This document shows, in pieces, positions 1 to 8,204 of a DNA stretch of 50,055 bases. Source of the DNA: Hyphomicrobiales bacterium (GTDB lineage Bacteria; Pseudomonadota; Alphaproteobacteria; Rhizobiales; Devosiaceae); assembly GCA_004144345.1 (NCBI GenBank), contig SEEL01000024.1:1-50055 (forward strand), given 5' to 3'. How positions within the stretch are numbered: the first letter of the stretch is position 1; the number at the start of each line of letters is the position of its first letter. The notes under the pieces are model-generated. The model made no database searches. It was not told the origin of the DNA and saw only the letters and a program-made list of their open reading frames with translations. A program made the position numbers and the translations under genes.

Positions 1-289
1 GCCATTGGCGGCACGGTGGACGGCAGGGACAGTTACCAGCCCTGTCGAGCAGGTGCGTTAGGAGCCGGTAGGGCGGCGCATCTGAACCACCGCCGGACGT
101 GGAGAGAGATTCCGGCAGATCATCGGTCCTGAGGAAACCCCGGTTGCAGCGGCGAGGCGCGAGCCTCACTCCCTGCGGACTACCCGCGTCGAGGTTAAGC
201 CCTCGCCGCTGCTCGCTCTCGCCCGAGAAGGGAGAGAGCCACTGCCCGAACCCGGAGGCCGCGCGGCCGTCCGGCGCTCACGCTCACCC
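1..289. other. Left-edge region without a recognised gene
   Basis: No convincing gene is seen here. Short open frames run in from the left edge (frame 1 is open to a TGA at 130-132, frame 2 to a TAG near 58-60). One could be the last codons of a gene lying mainly outside the window, but none is recognisable. An imperfect hairpin (CTCTC/GAGAG plus CCC/GGG arms, 216-238) lies downstream of the minus-strand ORF at 290-490 and could serve as its transcription end, although it has no T-run. I could not match 1-130 to a known structured RNA. Confidence 0.4.
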
Positions 290-490
290 TCAGAACCAGC
301 CCAGGAGGCCCATCACGATCGCCACCCCACCGGCCAGCGCCACCAGAACCAGCCCGATGCCGCCGCCGCGAGAGGGAACCGGCCCCGGCTGTCCGCCCTC
401 GAGGCCGATGGCCTTCAGCCCGTCGAGCCGTTTCGGCGCGCCCCATTTGAGGCGGCGGAAATTGAAGATGTTGCTCGGGCGGCGGGCCAT
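290..490 (-). CDS. Small membrane protein of unknown function (66 aa)
   Basis: Family not recognised. The predicted protein has a basic N-terminal part (ARRPSNIFNFRRLKWG), a Gly/Pro-rich middle and one strongly hydrophobic C-terminal segment (about residues 45-64) ending just before the stop. That pattern suits a small single-pass, tail-anchored inner-membrane protein. The ATG at 490 has no obvious Shine-Dalgarno sequence. A longer antisense-type frame (195-524) overlaps it but lacks protein-like composition. The gene is divergent from the exported protein at 666, with about 175 bp between them that presumably hold both promoters. It could still be a chance ORF in GC-rich DNA. Confidence 0.45.
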   Translation of the reverse strand: MARRPSNIFNFRRLKWGAPKRLDGLKAIGLEGGQPGPVPSRGGGIGLVLVALAGGVAIVMGLLGWF

Positions 491-665
491 GCCGGCAATA
501 TGGTCGCGGCCGCGCCCGCTGCAAGGCTCAGGCCGGCAGCCTCCGGCCAGCCGCCACGCTGGATATTATGGCGGCATAGCGCCCGTCGCGGCCGCCGCCG
601 GGGCCGTTAAGCGCGTCTGCGGGCCGAACTTGCTGCGGTCACAGAGGCTTCGTAGGCTGGCCGCC

Positions 666-1217
666 ATGAACAGGTTAAAACTGCCCCTCGCCGCCCTTGC
701 CCTCGCTCCCCTGCTGCTGCCGGCGCCTGCCGCCGCCGAAGCGAGCCTTGCCGCCTATGGGGCGGTGCGCGAAGGGCTGCTTGCGGTTTGGGACGAGTTG
801 CCGCTCACCGTCGAGGCGGCGACGCTGAGCGACGGGCCGGCCACCGGCTTCGGCCAGTTCACGCCGCGCAGCAGCCGCGAATTCGCGCCGGGCGAGACGG
901 TCAATGTCTATGCCGAGCTGATCGGCTATGGCGCCAGCGAGACCGCCGACGGCTATTATCTCCGCCAGCTCGATGCCGATCTGACGCTGCTCGATGCCGC
1001 CGGCAATGTGCGCGCCAGCCAGCCGGCCTTCTTCACCTCCAGCACAAAGACGCGCCAGCGCCTGCTCGAGACCTGGCTCAGCTTCACCGTCACGCTAAGC
1101 GATTTCGAGCCGGGCGAGTATCGCCTGCATTATGTCGTCCACGACCGGGCGGGCGAAAAGCAGACCAGTTTCGAGCTGCCCATCACGCTCACCCCTGCCC
1201 CGCCGGCCGGCGGGTAG
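666..1217 (+). CDS. Exported protein of unknown function (183 aa)
   Basis: The frame is open from 99, but the ATG at 666 is chosen because it begins a classical signal peptide: MNRLK, a Leu/Ala-rich core, then a PAPAAAEA cleavage region near residues 20-24. The mature part of about 160 residues is probably periplasmic and beta-rich. It has patterns such as FAPGETVNVYAELIGYG and FEPGEYRLHYVVHD that resemble an immunoglobulin-like or carbohydrate-binding beta-sandwich, but I assign no family. No cysteines or catalytic motifs stand out. The stop lies 24 bp before the HAD phosphatase start at 1241, so the two may be co-transcribed. Start and export are well supported; function is unknown. Confidence 0.7.
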   Translation: MNRLKLPLAALALAPLLLPAPAAAEASLAAYGAVREGLLAVWDELPLTVEAATLSDGPATGFGQFTPRSSREFAPGETVNVYAELIGYGASETADGYYLRQLDADLTLLDAAGNVRASQPAFFTSSTKTRQRLLETWLSFTVTLSDFEPGEYRLHYVVHDRAGEKQTSFELPITLTPAPPAGG

Positions 1218-1240
1218 CGGCGCAGGGCAAAGCGGCCTAT

Positions 1241-1948
1241 ATGCCCGCCATGAACGCCTCCGACATCGCCCTAAAACCCTTCGCCGCCGTGGTTTTCGAC
1301 ATGGACGGCACGCTCCTCGACACCGAACTGGTGTTCAAGGAGGTCCTGTGGGACGTGTCGCGCGATTTCGGTTTCACCATGACCGACGACATCCATCTCG
1401 GCATGATCGGCACCAGCCACGAGGCGACGCGGGCGCTCTTGGTCGAATCCTATGGCGTCAGCTTTCCCTATGAACTGTTCGACGCCGAATGCCGCCGCCT
1501 CATGCATGGCCGAATGGCCGATGCGGTGCCGGTGAAGTCCGGGGTCACCGAATTGCTGGGCGAACTGGCCGGGCGGCGGATCCCGATCGCCGTCGCCACC
1601 TCGTCGCGTTCCGCCCATGCCTTGGGCCATCTCGGCACGGCCGGGCTGCTCGACAAGTTCAGCGCCATCGTCACCCGCGACGACGTCGCCAACCCCAAAC
1701 CCCACCCCGAGCCCTATCTGCTCGCCTCCGGCCGCCTTGGCGTCGCGCCGGGCGATTGCCTCGCGGTCGAGGATTCGCACACCGGGGTCCGCGCCGCCCA
1801 TGCGGCCGGCATGCAGACCATCATGGTGCCCGACCTGATGCCGCCCAGCGAGGCGATCCGGGCGCTCTGCGCGGCGGTCCTGCCAAGCCTCCACGAGCTT
1901 CGTTCGGCGGCCTTTGCCGCCCCGGCCGCCGCTGTGGCGCAAAGGTAA
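1241..1948 (+). CDS. HAD-superfamily hydrolase, beta-phosphoglucomutase/phosphatase-like
   Basis: A 235-residue haloacid dehalogenase family phosphatase of subfamily IA. Motif I is DMDGTLLDTE near residues 20-29, with nucleophile and acid/base Asp. Motif II is the ATSS stretch, motif III the Lys in NPKPHPEPYL, and motif IV is EDSHTGVRAAHAAGM. The alpha-helical cap between motifs I and II is typical of phosphoglycolate or sugar-phosphate phosphatases and beta-phosphoglucomutases. The exact substrate cannot be read from sequence. ATG 1241 or ATG 1250 could be the start; upstream sequence in this frame belongs to the preceding gene in another frame. It follows the exported protein closely and is probably co-transcribed. 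The enzyme is cytoplasmic. Confidence 0.88.
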   Translation: MPAMNASDIALKPFAAVVFDMDGTLLDTELVFKEVLWDVSRDFGFTMTDDIHLGMIGTSHEATRALLVESYGVSFPYELFDAECRRLMHGRMADAVPVKSGVTELLGELAGRRIPIAVATSSRSAHALGHLGTAGLLDKFSAIVTRDDVANPKPHPEPYLLASGRLGVAPGDCLAVEDSHTGVRAAHAAGMQTIMVPDLMPPSEAIRALCAAVLPSLHELRSAAFAAPAAAVAQR

Positions 1949-2194
1949 ATGCGCGCAATTTGAATTAACTACGTGGCGTCATCGCAACGCCCCGGTCACC
2001 ACAGCCAACATCCTGAAATTTATAGGGTTTCCCCTTGCGGCGGGAGCCATTAACCTCATTTTAGGAACCTAAGAACTATGGTTAAATCCAGGTAAATTTC
2101 GGTTCCATCCGCGGGAAAGCTCGTCTAGGGTGACCCCGCTTGAACGGCCAAAGCTGGCACTGCCTTGGGGGCGGTCCGGGGGAAGGACGGGGGA
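1949..2194. promoter_or_regulatory. Intergenic region with two near-CtrA boxes upstream of the SleB hydrolase
   Basis: This AT-richer intergenic stretch contains TTAA (2050-2053)-N7-TTAG (2061-2064) and TTAA (2082-2085)-N7-TAAA (2093-2096). Each is one base off the CtrA consensus TTAA-N7-TTAA known from Caulobacter and rhizobia. They lie 100-145 bp upstream of the hydrolase start. The boxes are seen directly; control by CtrA is inference from the motif and from the biology of cell-wall hydrolases. Confidence 0.4.
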
Positions 2195-3052
2195 TTGAGG
2201 GCTAACGCGCTACCTCGCGCGCTGTTGGGATTGCTGGCCGTGGGCGCTGCTGCGCTCATGGGCTTTGGCGCGTCCGCACAGGACCTCACCGTCGCCTATG
2301 TCACGCCTGCCGAACTGACGCCCGCCCTCGCGGCCTCGCGTCTGACCCCGCTACCGATGCAGTTGCGCGGCAGCTTCTCGGCCGAACAGCCGGCCCTCAC
2401 CAATGATCTGCTCGCCGCCTATGTGGCGCGCCAGCAGGAGCTCAAGAGTTTTGACAGCTTCGACGTCACGCCCAATGTGCTGACCGAAGACGTGCTGCTG
2501 GGCTATATCGACCGCACCCGCGGCACCAATCTGGCGCTCGATGCCATCGACTCGGTGGCCCACAGCTCCGCGCTCAACCCCGACATGCTCGAGACCTACG
2601 CGCAGCAGAAATTCGTGCCGACGGTCAAGAAGGTGAAGCTGAGCAAGGAAGAGCAGCTCTGCCTGACCCAGGCGATCTATCACGAAGCACGGGGCGAGAG
2701 CGAAGCGGGCCAGCTGGCGGTGGCCAATGTCATCATCAACCGCGCCTTCTCGAAGAAATTCCCCTCGACCATCTGCGGCGTGGTGTTCCAGAACGCCGAC
2801 CAGGGCCGCTACAAGTGCCAGTTCACCTTCGCCTGTGACGGCCGCTCCGATTTCGGCACGGAAAAAGGCGCCTGGAACCGCGCCGTGAAGATGGCGCAAG
2901 TGGCCTATCACGAGTTCCAGAATGGCGACCGCCCGGGTGTGGTGCCGAACTCGACGCTCTACTACCACACCACGGCAGTCGCCCCGAGCTGGTCGAACAA
3001 GTTCACCCGCGTCGCGAGCATCGGCGCGCATCTGTTCTACGCGTCGAACTAA
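2195..3052 (+). CDS. SleB-type cell wall hydrolase (exported)
   Basis: A peptidoglycan hydrolase of the SleB/CwlJ family (Hydrolase_2 domain). The C-terminal 130 residues carry the hallmark region EEQLCLTQAIYHEARGES, whose Glu is the presumed lytic transglycosylase residue. NRAFS, FQNADQGRYKCQF and the closing YYHTTAVAPSW / GAHLFY blocks follow. The N-terminus is a signal peptide (RALLGLLAVGAAALMGFGASA), so it acts in the periplasm. I choose TTG 2195 because AAGGA (2183-2187) sits 7 nt upstream; TTG 2165 in the same frame lacks a good ribosome-binding site. About 110 residues between signal peptide and catalytic domain are unassigned. It ends 5 bp from the convergent response regulator, so no terminator separates them. 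Confidence 0.88.
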   Translation: MRANALPRALLGLLAVGAAALMGFGASAQDLTVAYVTPAELTPALAASRLTPLPMQLRGSFSAEQPALTNDLLAAYVARQQELKSFDSFDVTPNVLTEDVLLGYIDRTRGTNLALDAIDSVAHSSALNPDMLETYAQQKFVPTVKKVKLSKEEQLCLTQAIYHEARGESEAGQLAVANVIINRAFSKKFPSTICGVVFQNADQGRYKCQFTFACDGRSDFGTEKGAWNRAVKMAQVAYHEFQNGDRPGVVPNSTLYYHTTAVAPSWSNKFTRVASIGAHLFYASN

Positions 3053-3057
3053 GCCCC

Positions 3058-3687
3058 TCAGCCCAGCTGCAGCGCCGTCTTCACCAGTTCCACGGTGTTG
3101 CGGGCGCCGAGTTTTTCCATGATCCGCGCGCGGTGCACTTCGATGGTGCGCGACGAGATCCCCAGCGTCACCGCCGTCTCCTTGTTCGTCCGTCCACCAA
3201 GGATGTGGTTGAGCACATCGCGCTCCCGCTCGGTCAGCGCCGCGATCCCCTGCACCGTCACCGCATCGCCTGAGCCGCGCAGGTCAGTGCGCAGTTCGTC
3301 GACGATCGCCTGCAGCATCTGCGTGTACTGGTAGGGCCGCGCAAAGACCGAAGACACGCCGCGCTTCATCAGCCGCACCACATCATCAGGCGACACGTCG
3401 CTGTCCACCAGCGCGAAGGTCCGCACACCGAACGACATCGAGGGGAGCAACATGATCAGATCCACATGCTGATCCAGCGTGTGACTATCGACAATCACGA
3501 CATCGGGACGGTCAAACTTCAGCAGGCCAAGCAAACCGGAAACGGACGTTGCGCTCAGGGTCTTGAAGCCCTGTCCGGCAAGCGTGCCCAAAATCTCTTC
3601 GGTTTCCAGCGCGTCGTCGTGGACAACATAGGCAACCCGGTCGCGATTGTACTTGGCGACATAGGCGGTCGGCTGGTCCGTCCTCAT
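3058..3687 (-). CDS. LuxR-family (NarL/FixJ type) DNA-binding response regulator
   Basis: A 209-residue two-domain regulator. The receiver-like part has acidic residues (VVHDDALE, about 22-29), a candidate phospho-acceptor Asp67 in VIVDSHT, and RP (117-118) where receivers normally have the conserved Lys-Pro. The C-terminal LuxR HTH begins ALTERERDVLNHILGGRTNKE and contains SSRTIEVHRARIMEKLGA, a classic GerE helix pair. I choose ATG 3687 because AGGAG lies 5 nt upstream; ATG 3690 and GTG 3705 are in frame alternatives. No sensor kinase is adjacent. The perfect palindrome at 3746-3765 is a plausible operator, perhaps for autoregulation. The Lys-to-Arg change suggests altered phosphorylation or an atypical receiver. 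Confidence 0.85.
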   Translation of the reverse strand: MRTDQPTAYVAKYNRDRVAYVVHDDALETEEILGTLAGQGFKTLSATSVSGLLGLLKFDRPDVVIVDSHTLDQHVDLIMLLPSMSFGVRTFALVDSDVSPDDVVRLMKRGVSSVFARPYQYTQMLQAIVDELRTDLRGSGDAVTVQGIAALTERERDVLNHILGGRTNKETAVTLGISSRTIEVHRARIMEKLGARNTVELVKTALQLG

Positions 3688-3697
3688 CATCACTCCT

Positions 3698-3713
3698 CGT
3701 TCCACAAGGAACG
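3698..3713 (-). repeat. Short inverted repeat before the response-regulator ribosome-binding site
   Basis: CGTTCC-ACAA-GGAACG is a perfect 6-bp inverted repeat with a 4-nt spacer. On the minus strand it would form a small hairpin in the 5' leader directly before the AGGAG sequence of the LuxR-type regulator. It could be a regulatory hairpin or part of an operator. Confidence 0.4.
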
Positions 3714-3745
3714 ATCTAGATAGAATCCGGCTCCGCAGAATCTAC

Positions 3746-3765
3746 AACTGACGAATTCGTCAGTT
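3746..3765. promoter_or_regulatory. Perfect 20-bp palindrome, putative operator
   Basis: The core CTGACGAATTCGTCAG is flanked by AA and TT, so all 20 bp are self-complementary. It lies about 60 bp upstream of the LuxR-type response regulator start and in the pckA-regulator gap. LuxR/NarL regulators bind dyad sites of about this size, so autoregulation or a promoter operator is likely. The palindrome is seen directly; the ligand protein is inferred. Confidence 0.6.
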
Positions 3766-3815
3766 TGTTTAGGTAGGAACCCGAACTTATCAAGGACTTG
3801 GCAGCCACCGGGCGA

Positions 3816-3847
3816 ACGCAAACGGCGGGCCCCAAGGGGACCCGCCG
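3816..3847 (-). terminator. Rho-independent-type terminator of pckA
   Basis: The GC-rich hairpin CGGCGGG/CCCGCCG with an inner CCCC/GGGG and one bulged base (3823-3847) is followed on the minus strand by TTTGCG. It lies about 30 bp past the pckA stop codon and before the downstream regulator. The T-run is short. Confidence 0.6.
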
Positions 3848-3875
3848 GACACAGATTCAGTGGTTCGCTACCGCC

Positions 3876-5426
3876 CTATTCGGCGGCACTGGCGATTGGC
3901 CGTTCGAGCTTGCCGATATTGTGGGCGAACATGCGGGCAAGGCTCGCGGCGGCCGTGTCATAGGCGACGGCATCCGACCAGCTCGCACGCGGATCGAGCA
4001 GCCGGCGCGGCAGGCCCGGCACGTCGAGGGGCACCTCGAAGCCGAAATTCTCGTCCCGCCGCATCGGCGCATTCGTGAGTTCACCCGACAGAGCGGCGGC
4101 GACCAATCGCCGGGTCGCGGCGATGTCGATGCGCTTGCCGATGCCATAGGCGCCACCGATCCAGCCGGTATTGATCAGCCAGACGCTGGCGCCGCTCTCG
4201 GCCAGCTTGTCGGCAAACAGATCGCCATAGACGCGCGGATGGTGCGACATGAACGGCGCGCCGAAGCAGGCAGAGAAGGTTGCGGTCGGCTCGGTGATGC
4301 CGCGCTCGGTGCCCGCCACCTTCGCCGTGTAACCGGACAGGAAGTGGTAGACCGCCTGCTCGGGCGTCAGCCGCGCGATGGGCGGCAATACACCAAACGC
4401 ATCGGCCGTGAGGAACACGACCGTGCTCGGCACGGCGCCGACGCTGCCCGGTGCGGTTGCCGACAGCACATCCAGCGGATAGGCGGCGCGCGTATTTTCG
4501 GTCAGCGACAGATCGGCGAAATCGGGCTCGGCGGTCGTGTCGTCGAGCACGACATTCTCGATCACCGTCGCAAAGCGCTGCGTCGCGGCAAAGATTTCGG
4601 GCTCGGCCGTCGCGCTCAGATTGGCGGTCTTGGCGTAGCAGCCGCCCTCGATATTGGCGACGCCATTGTCGCTCCACAGATGCTCGTCATCGCCGATCAG
4701 CGGCCGGGCTGAATCCGAGCTGAGCGTCGTCTTGCCGGTACCGCTGAGGCCGAAGAACAGCGCCGTGTCGCCTGCCGCACCGATATTGGCCGAGCAGTGC
4801 ATCGGGAAGATGCCCTTGAGCGGTGCATGGAAGTTGAGCAGCGAGAACACCGATTTCTTGATCTCGCCGGCGTAGGCGGTGCCGGCGATCAGAACGATGT
4901 TGCGCGTCATGTCGAGCGCGATCACCGTGCCGGTGCGCGTGCCGTGCCGCTCGGTATCGGCAACGAAGCTCGGGATGTGGAGGATCGTCGCGGCCATGGC
5001 TTCGCCACCCTGGCGCTGGCGGATCAGCAGGTTGCGGATGAACAGCGCATGCCAGGCCGTCTCGGTGACGACGTCGATCGCCATGCGGAAGGCGGGATCG
5101 GCGCCGGCACTCAACTCCTCGTGATAGAAGGAGCGGCCGGCAGCATGGGCAAGCATGTCCTCGAGCAGCAGATCGAACTGCGTCGGGCTCATGGCGGCGG
5201 TGTTGTCCCACCACACATTGGGCGCCGTGAGTTCGTCGCGGACAATGTACTTGTCCTTGGGCGAACGTCCGGTAAAGGCGCCGGTGGTTACGGCCAGGGC
5301 GCCATGAGCGGTCAGCCGCCCTTCGCCTGCCATAAGTGCGGCGGTTGCCAGTTGCGCCCGATTGCTGCCGCTACGGATCGTCGCAATGCCTTTAAGGCGG
5401 CGCAGTAGAACCCCAGTTTCAGCCAC
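3876..5426 (-). CDS. pckA: Phosphoenolpyruvate carboxykinase (ATP)
   Basis: Catalyses ATP + oxaloacetate to PEP + CO2 + ADP, the entry to gluconeogenesis, in the cytoplasm. Diagnostic motifs are GRSPKDKYIVRDE (oxaloacetate site), the metal/substrate region HCSANIG, the kinase-1 P-loop GLSGTGKTTLSSD, and INTGWIGGAYGIGKRI. Length of about 516 residues is normal. I choose GTG 5426 because GAGGG precedes it by 4 nt; TTG 5462 is in frame but its spacing is poor. The first 25 residues (AETGVLLRRLKGIATIRSGS) differ from typical rhizobial PckA, which enters GEGRLTAHGALAV with a tyrosine-rich segment, but the core is intact. The gene is divergent from chvI, an arrangement conserved in rhizobia, where ChvI can influence pckA. 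A terminator follows at 3816-3847. Confidence 0.95.
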   Translation of the reverse strand: MAETGVLLRRLKGIATIRSGSNRAQLATAALMAGEGRLTAHGALAVTTGAFTGRSPKDKYIVRDELTAPNVWWDNTAAMSPTQFDLLLEDMLAHAAGRSFYHEELSAGADPAFRMAIDVVTETAWHALFIRNLLIRQRQGGEAMAATILHIPSFVADTERHGTRTGTVIALDMTRNIVLIAGTAYAGEIKKSVFSLLNFHAPLKGIFPMHCSANIGAAGDTALFFGLSGTGKTTLSSDSARPLIGDDEHLWSDNGVANIEGGCYAKTANLSATAEPEIFAATQRFATVIENVVLDDTTAEPDFADLSLTENTRAAYPLDVLSATAPGSVGAVPSTVVFLTADAFGVLPPIARLTPEQAVYHFLSGYTAKVAGTERGITEPTATFSACFGAPFMSHHPRVYGDLFADKLAESGASVWLINTGWIGGAYGIGKRIDIAATRRLVAAALSGELTNAPMRRDENFGFEVPLDVPGLPRRLLDPRASWSDAVAYDTAAASLARMFAHNIGKLERPIASAAE

Positions 5427-5678
5427 TTCGCCCTCTATCTGTTGATGCGTGACGTGCCGCAACCCTTAGGTGACGCGGCCGTTGCGGGGACAGAGGGCAA
5501 TCGGTCGTAGGACGGAAGTTCTAGGAAATATGGCAGGGCCGCCCAAGGAATGGCGACGCAGGACCGTCTAGTGTATAGCGGTTGGGCGCCATACTTAGTG
5601 CGCAATTGTGGCAGTCTCGTTCCGCCACATTTGGCAGGCCCGGCCGAGTGCCAACTGACCCAATAGAAAGGGACTTGG
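5427..5678. promoter_or_regulatory. Divergent pckA/chvI promoter region
   Basis: About 250 bp between the divergent pckA and chvI starts must hold both promoters. AGAAAGGGAC just before the chvI ATG acts as its ribosome-binding region. I could not assign a convincing -35/-10 pair or a ChvI box by eye. Confidence 0.4.
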
Positions 5679-6392
5679 ATGCCTAAGATCGCCCTGGTGG
5701 ACGATGACCGCAATATCCTCACTTCGGTGTCGCTGACGCTCGAAGCGGAGGGGTACAACGTCTCCACCTATACCGACGGTGCCTCGGGTCTCGAGGGGCT
5801 GACATCGGACCGCCCGGACCTGGCCATTCTCGACATCAAGATGCCGCGCATGGACGGCATGGAGCTGCTGCGCCGCCTGCGCCAAAAATCCGACCTGCCG
5901 GTGATCTTCCTGACGTCGAAAGACGAGGAAATCGACGAGCTGTTCGGCCTCAAGATGGGCGCCGACGATTTCATCAAGAAGCCGTTCAGCCAGCGCCTGC
6001 TGGTCGAGCGGGTCAAATCCATCCTCCGCCGTTCCGCCCCGCGTGAACCCGGTGCCGCCGGCGCCAGTGCCGATCCGCAGCCCGGCAAGCAGTTGATCGA
6101 GCGTGGCAACCTCGTGATGGACGAAGAACGTCACACCTGCACCTGGAAGGGCCAGCGCGTCACGCTGACCGTCACCGAGTTCCTGATCCTTCAGGCCCTC
6201 GCGCTCCGTCCGGGCGTCGTGAAGTCGCGCAATGCGCTGATGGATGCCGCCTATGACGACCAGGTCTATGTGGACGACCGCACGATCGACAGCCACATCA
6301 AGCGGCTACGCAAGAAGTTCAAGGCGGTCGACGACGATTTCGAGATGATCGAAACGCTCTACGGCGTCGGCTACCGCTTCAAGGAACAATAA
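5679..6392 (+). CDS. chvI: ChvI, OmpR/PhoB-family response regulator
   Basis: The transcription factor partner of ChvG, controlling acid, envelope and symbiosis or virulence responses in rhizobia. The N-terminal receiver shows VDDD (8-10), phospho-acceptor Asp52 in [13 protein letters not shown], and FIKKPF with the conserved Lys. The C-terminal winged helix ends [16 protein letters not shown] ... GYRFKE. Its 237 residues match ChvI orthologues. It starts a tight plus-strand run with chvG (6-bp gap), hprK, EIIA and HPr, divergent from pckA, which is the conserved Hyphomicrobiales arrangement. It links envelope sensing to PTS-based carbon control. Confidence 0.95.
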   Translation: MPKIALVDDDRNILTSVSLTLEAEGYNVSTYTDGASGLEGLTSDRPDLAILDIKMPRMDGMELLRRLRQKSDLPVIFLTSKDEEIDELFGLKMGADDFIKKPFSQRLLVERVKSILRRSAPREPGAAGASADPQPGKQLIERGNLVMDEERHTCTWKGQRVTLTVTEFLILQALALRPGVVKSRNALMDAAYDDQVYVDDRTIDSHIKRLRKKFKAVDDDFEMIETLYGVGYRFKEQ

Positions 6393-6398
6393 GCTCCA

Positions 6399-8198
6399 AT
6401 GGCCGTGACCGGACAGGACCTGCCGGGACTGCGCAAGCAGAACGTGACGGCGCGGCGCCACAACGCCGCGCTATCGCGGCTGTGGGGCGCCGTCCGCCGT
6501 GAAGCGGGCCGCTTCGGTTCCGCCATCCAGCGCGTCCTGTCGCTGACGGTTTTTTCCAGCCTCACCTGGCGCATCATCACGCTCAACCTCGTGGCGTTGG
6601 CCGTGCTGGTGACCGGTATCGTCTATCTCAACCAGTGGCGCGCCGGGCTGATCGACGCGCGGGTCCAGTCGCTGCGCGTGCAGGGCGAAATCATCGCCGC
6701 CGCGATCGCCGCCTCGGCGACGGTGGACAGCGACGTCATCCAGGTCGATCCCGACCGCCTGCTGCAGCTCAAATCGGGCGCGGCGTCGTCGCTCTCCTAT
6801 TTCGATCCCAGCCTTGAATTCCCGATCAACCCGGAGCGGGTTGCGCCGCTGCTGCGCAACCTCGTGACGCCGACCAAGACGCGAGCGCGCATCTACGACC
6901 AGTCGGGCTTCATGATCCTCGACTCGGCATCGATCTATTCGCGCGGCGAAGTGCTGCGTGCCGGCCGCTCGGCCACACCAAGCACGGGCAGCACCGACTG
7001 GTGGACCGCCTTCCTCGCCTGGGTCCCCGGCGACGATTTCCCGCCCTATCAGGAATATGGCGCCAACGAAGGCGCCCGTTATCCCGAAGTCGCCGCAGCG
7101 CTCAACGGCTCGCCCGCCGACGTGGTGCGCGTCGATAGCTCCAATCAGCTGATCATCTCCGTCGCCGTGCCGGTGCAGCGCGTCCGCGCCACGGTGGGCG
7201 TGCTGCTGCTGTCGACGCAGCCGGGCGAGATCGACTCGATCGTCGCGACAGAGCGCTGGGGCGTGCTGCGCATCGCGCTGGTGGCGGCTACCGTCACCAT
7301 CATGCTCTCGCTGCTACTCGCCGGCACCATCGCTGGTCCGCTGCGCCGCCTGTCGGAAGCGGCCGAGAAGGTGCAGACCTCGATCTCGAGCCGGCAGGAG
7401 ATTCCGGACTTCACCTACCGCACCGACGAGGTCGGCCATCTGAGCCGCGCGCTGCGCTCGATGACCTCGTCGCTCTACAACCGCATCGAAGCGATCGAGC
7501 GCTTCGCCGCCGATGTGGCGCACGAGCTCAAGAACCCGCTGACGTCACTGCGCTCCGCCGTCGAAACGCTGCCGCTCGCCAAGCGCGACGAAGACCGCCA
7601 GCGCCTCAACGCCATCATCCAGCACGATATCCGCCGCCTCGACCGCCTGATCTCCGACATCTCCAATGCGAGCCGCCTCGATGCCGAACTGGCGCGCGAG
7701 AGCGCCGAGCCGATCGATCTCGACAAGCTCGCCGAGGCGATGGTCTCCATCCAGCATGATGTCGCCTCGTCGCGGCAGGTGAACGTCGTTCTGGAAAAGC
7801 GCACGGGCCGTTTCCCGCCGACCATGCTCGGCCACGACAGCCGCATCGCGCAGGTCCTCAACAACCTCATCGACAATGCGGTGAGCTTCTCGCCCGAAGG
7901 CGGCACCGTGACGGTGACGCTCGCGACCGACGAGGACACCATCGTCGCCAGCGTGCGCGATGAGGGTCCGGGCATCCGTGGCGACATCTCGCGCATCTTC
8001 CAGCGCTTCTATACCGACCGTCCCGACGGCGAGCATTTCGGCGACCATTCGGGTCTTGGTCTTGCCATCTCGAAGCAAATCATCGACGCGCATCGCGGCA
8101 CCATCGTCGCCGCCAATCGCGAAGACCGCTCGGGCGCCATGTTCACCGTGACGCTGCCACGCGCTGCGATCGAACGGACGTCCCGTCCGCGGAAGTGA
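6399..8198 (+). CDS. chvG: ChvG, membrane sensor histidine kinase
   Basis: The 599-residue sensor for ChvI, in the inner membrane. A basic cytoplasmic N-terminus precedes TM1 (about residues 55-75, IITLNLVALAVLVTGIVYL). A periplasmic sensing domain of about 200 residues follows, then TM2 (IALVAATVTIMLSLLLAGTIAG), a HAMP region, the DHp helix with phospho-acceptor His375 in DVAHELKNPLTSL, and a complete ATPase domain (NNLIDNAVSF, DEGPGI, GLGLAISKQIID). Length and architecture match rhizobial ChvG/ExoS. In those species periplasmic ExoR inhibits the kinase; exoR is not in this window. The ATG lies 6 bp after the chvI stop, so translation is probably coupled. Confidence 0.95.
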   Translation: MAVTGQDLPGLRKQNVTARRHNAALSRLWGAVRREAGRFGSAIQRVLSLTVFSSLTWRIITLNLVALAVLVTGIVYLNQWRAGLIDARVQSLRVQGEIIAAAIAASATVDSDVIQVDPDRLLQLKSGAASSLSYFDPSLEFPINPERVAPLLRNLVTPTKTRARIYDQSGFMILDSASIYSRGEVLRAGRSATPSTGSTDWWTAFLAWVPGDDFPPYQEYGANEGARYPEVAAALNGSPADVVRVDSSNQLIISVAVPVQRVRATVGVLLLSTQPGEIDSIVATERWGVLRIALVAATVTIMLSLLLAGTIAGPLRRLSEAAEKVQTSISSRQEIPDFTYRTDEVGHLSRALRSMTSSLYNRIEAIERFAADVAHELKNPLTSLRSAVETLPLAKRDEDRQRLNAIIQHDIRRLDRLISDISNASRLDAELARESAEPIDLDKLAEAMVSIQHDVASSRQVNVVLEKRTGRFPPTMLGHDSRIAQVLNNLIDNAVSFSPEGGTVTVTLATDEDTIVASVRDEGPGIRGDISRIFQRFYTDRPDGEHFGDHSGLGLAISKQIIDAHRGTIVAANREDRSGAMFTVTLPRAAIERTSRPRK

Positions 8199-8204
8199 TG
8201 CCGG

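Noticed and set aside
1-130. RNase P RNA, tmRNA, SRP RNA or cobalamin riboswitch
   Set aside because: I compared remembered conserved cores on both strands and found no convincing match.
99-665. Upstream extension of the exported-protein frame
   Set aside because: Composition is basic and non-protein-like before residue 190; the signal peptide starts at 666.
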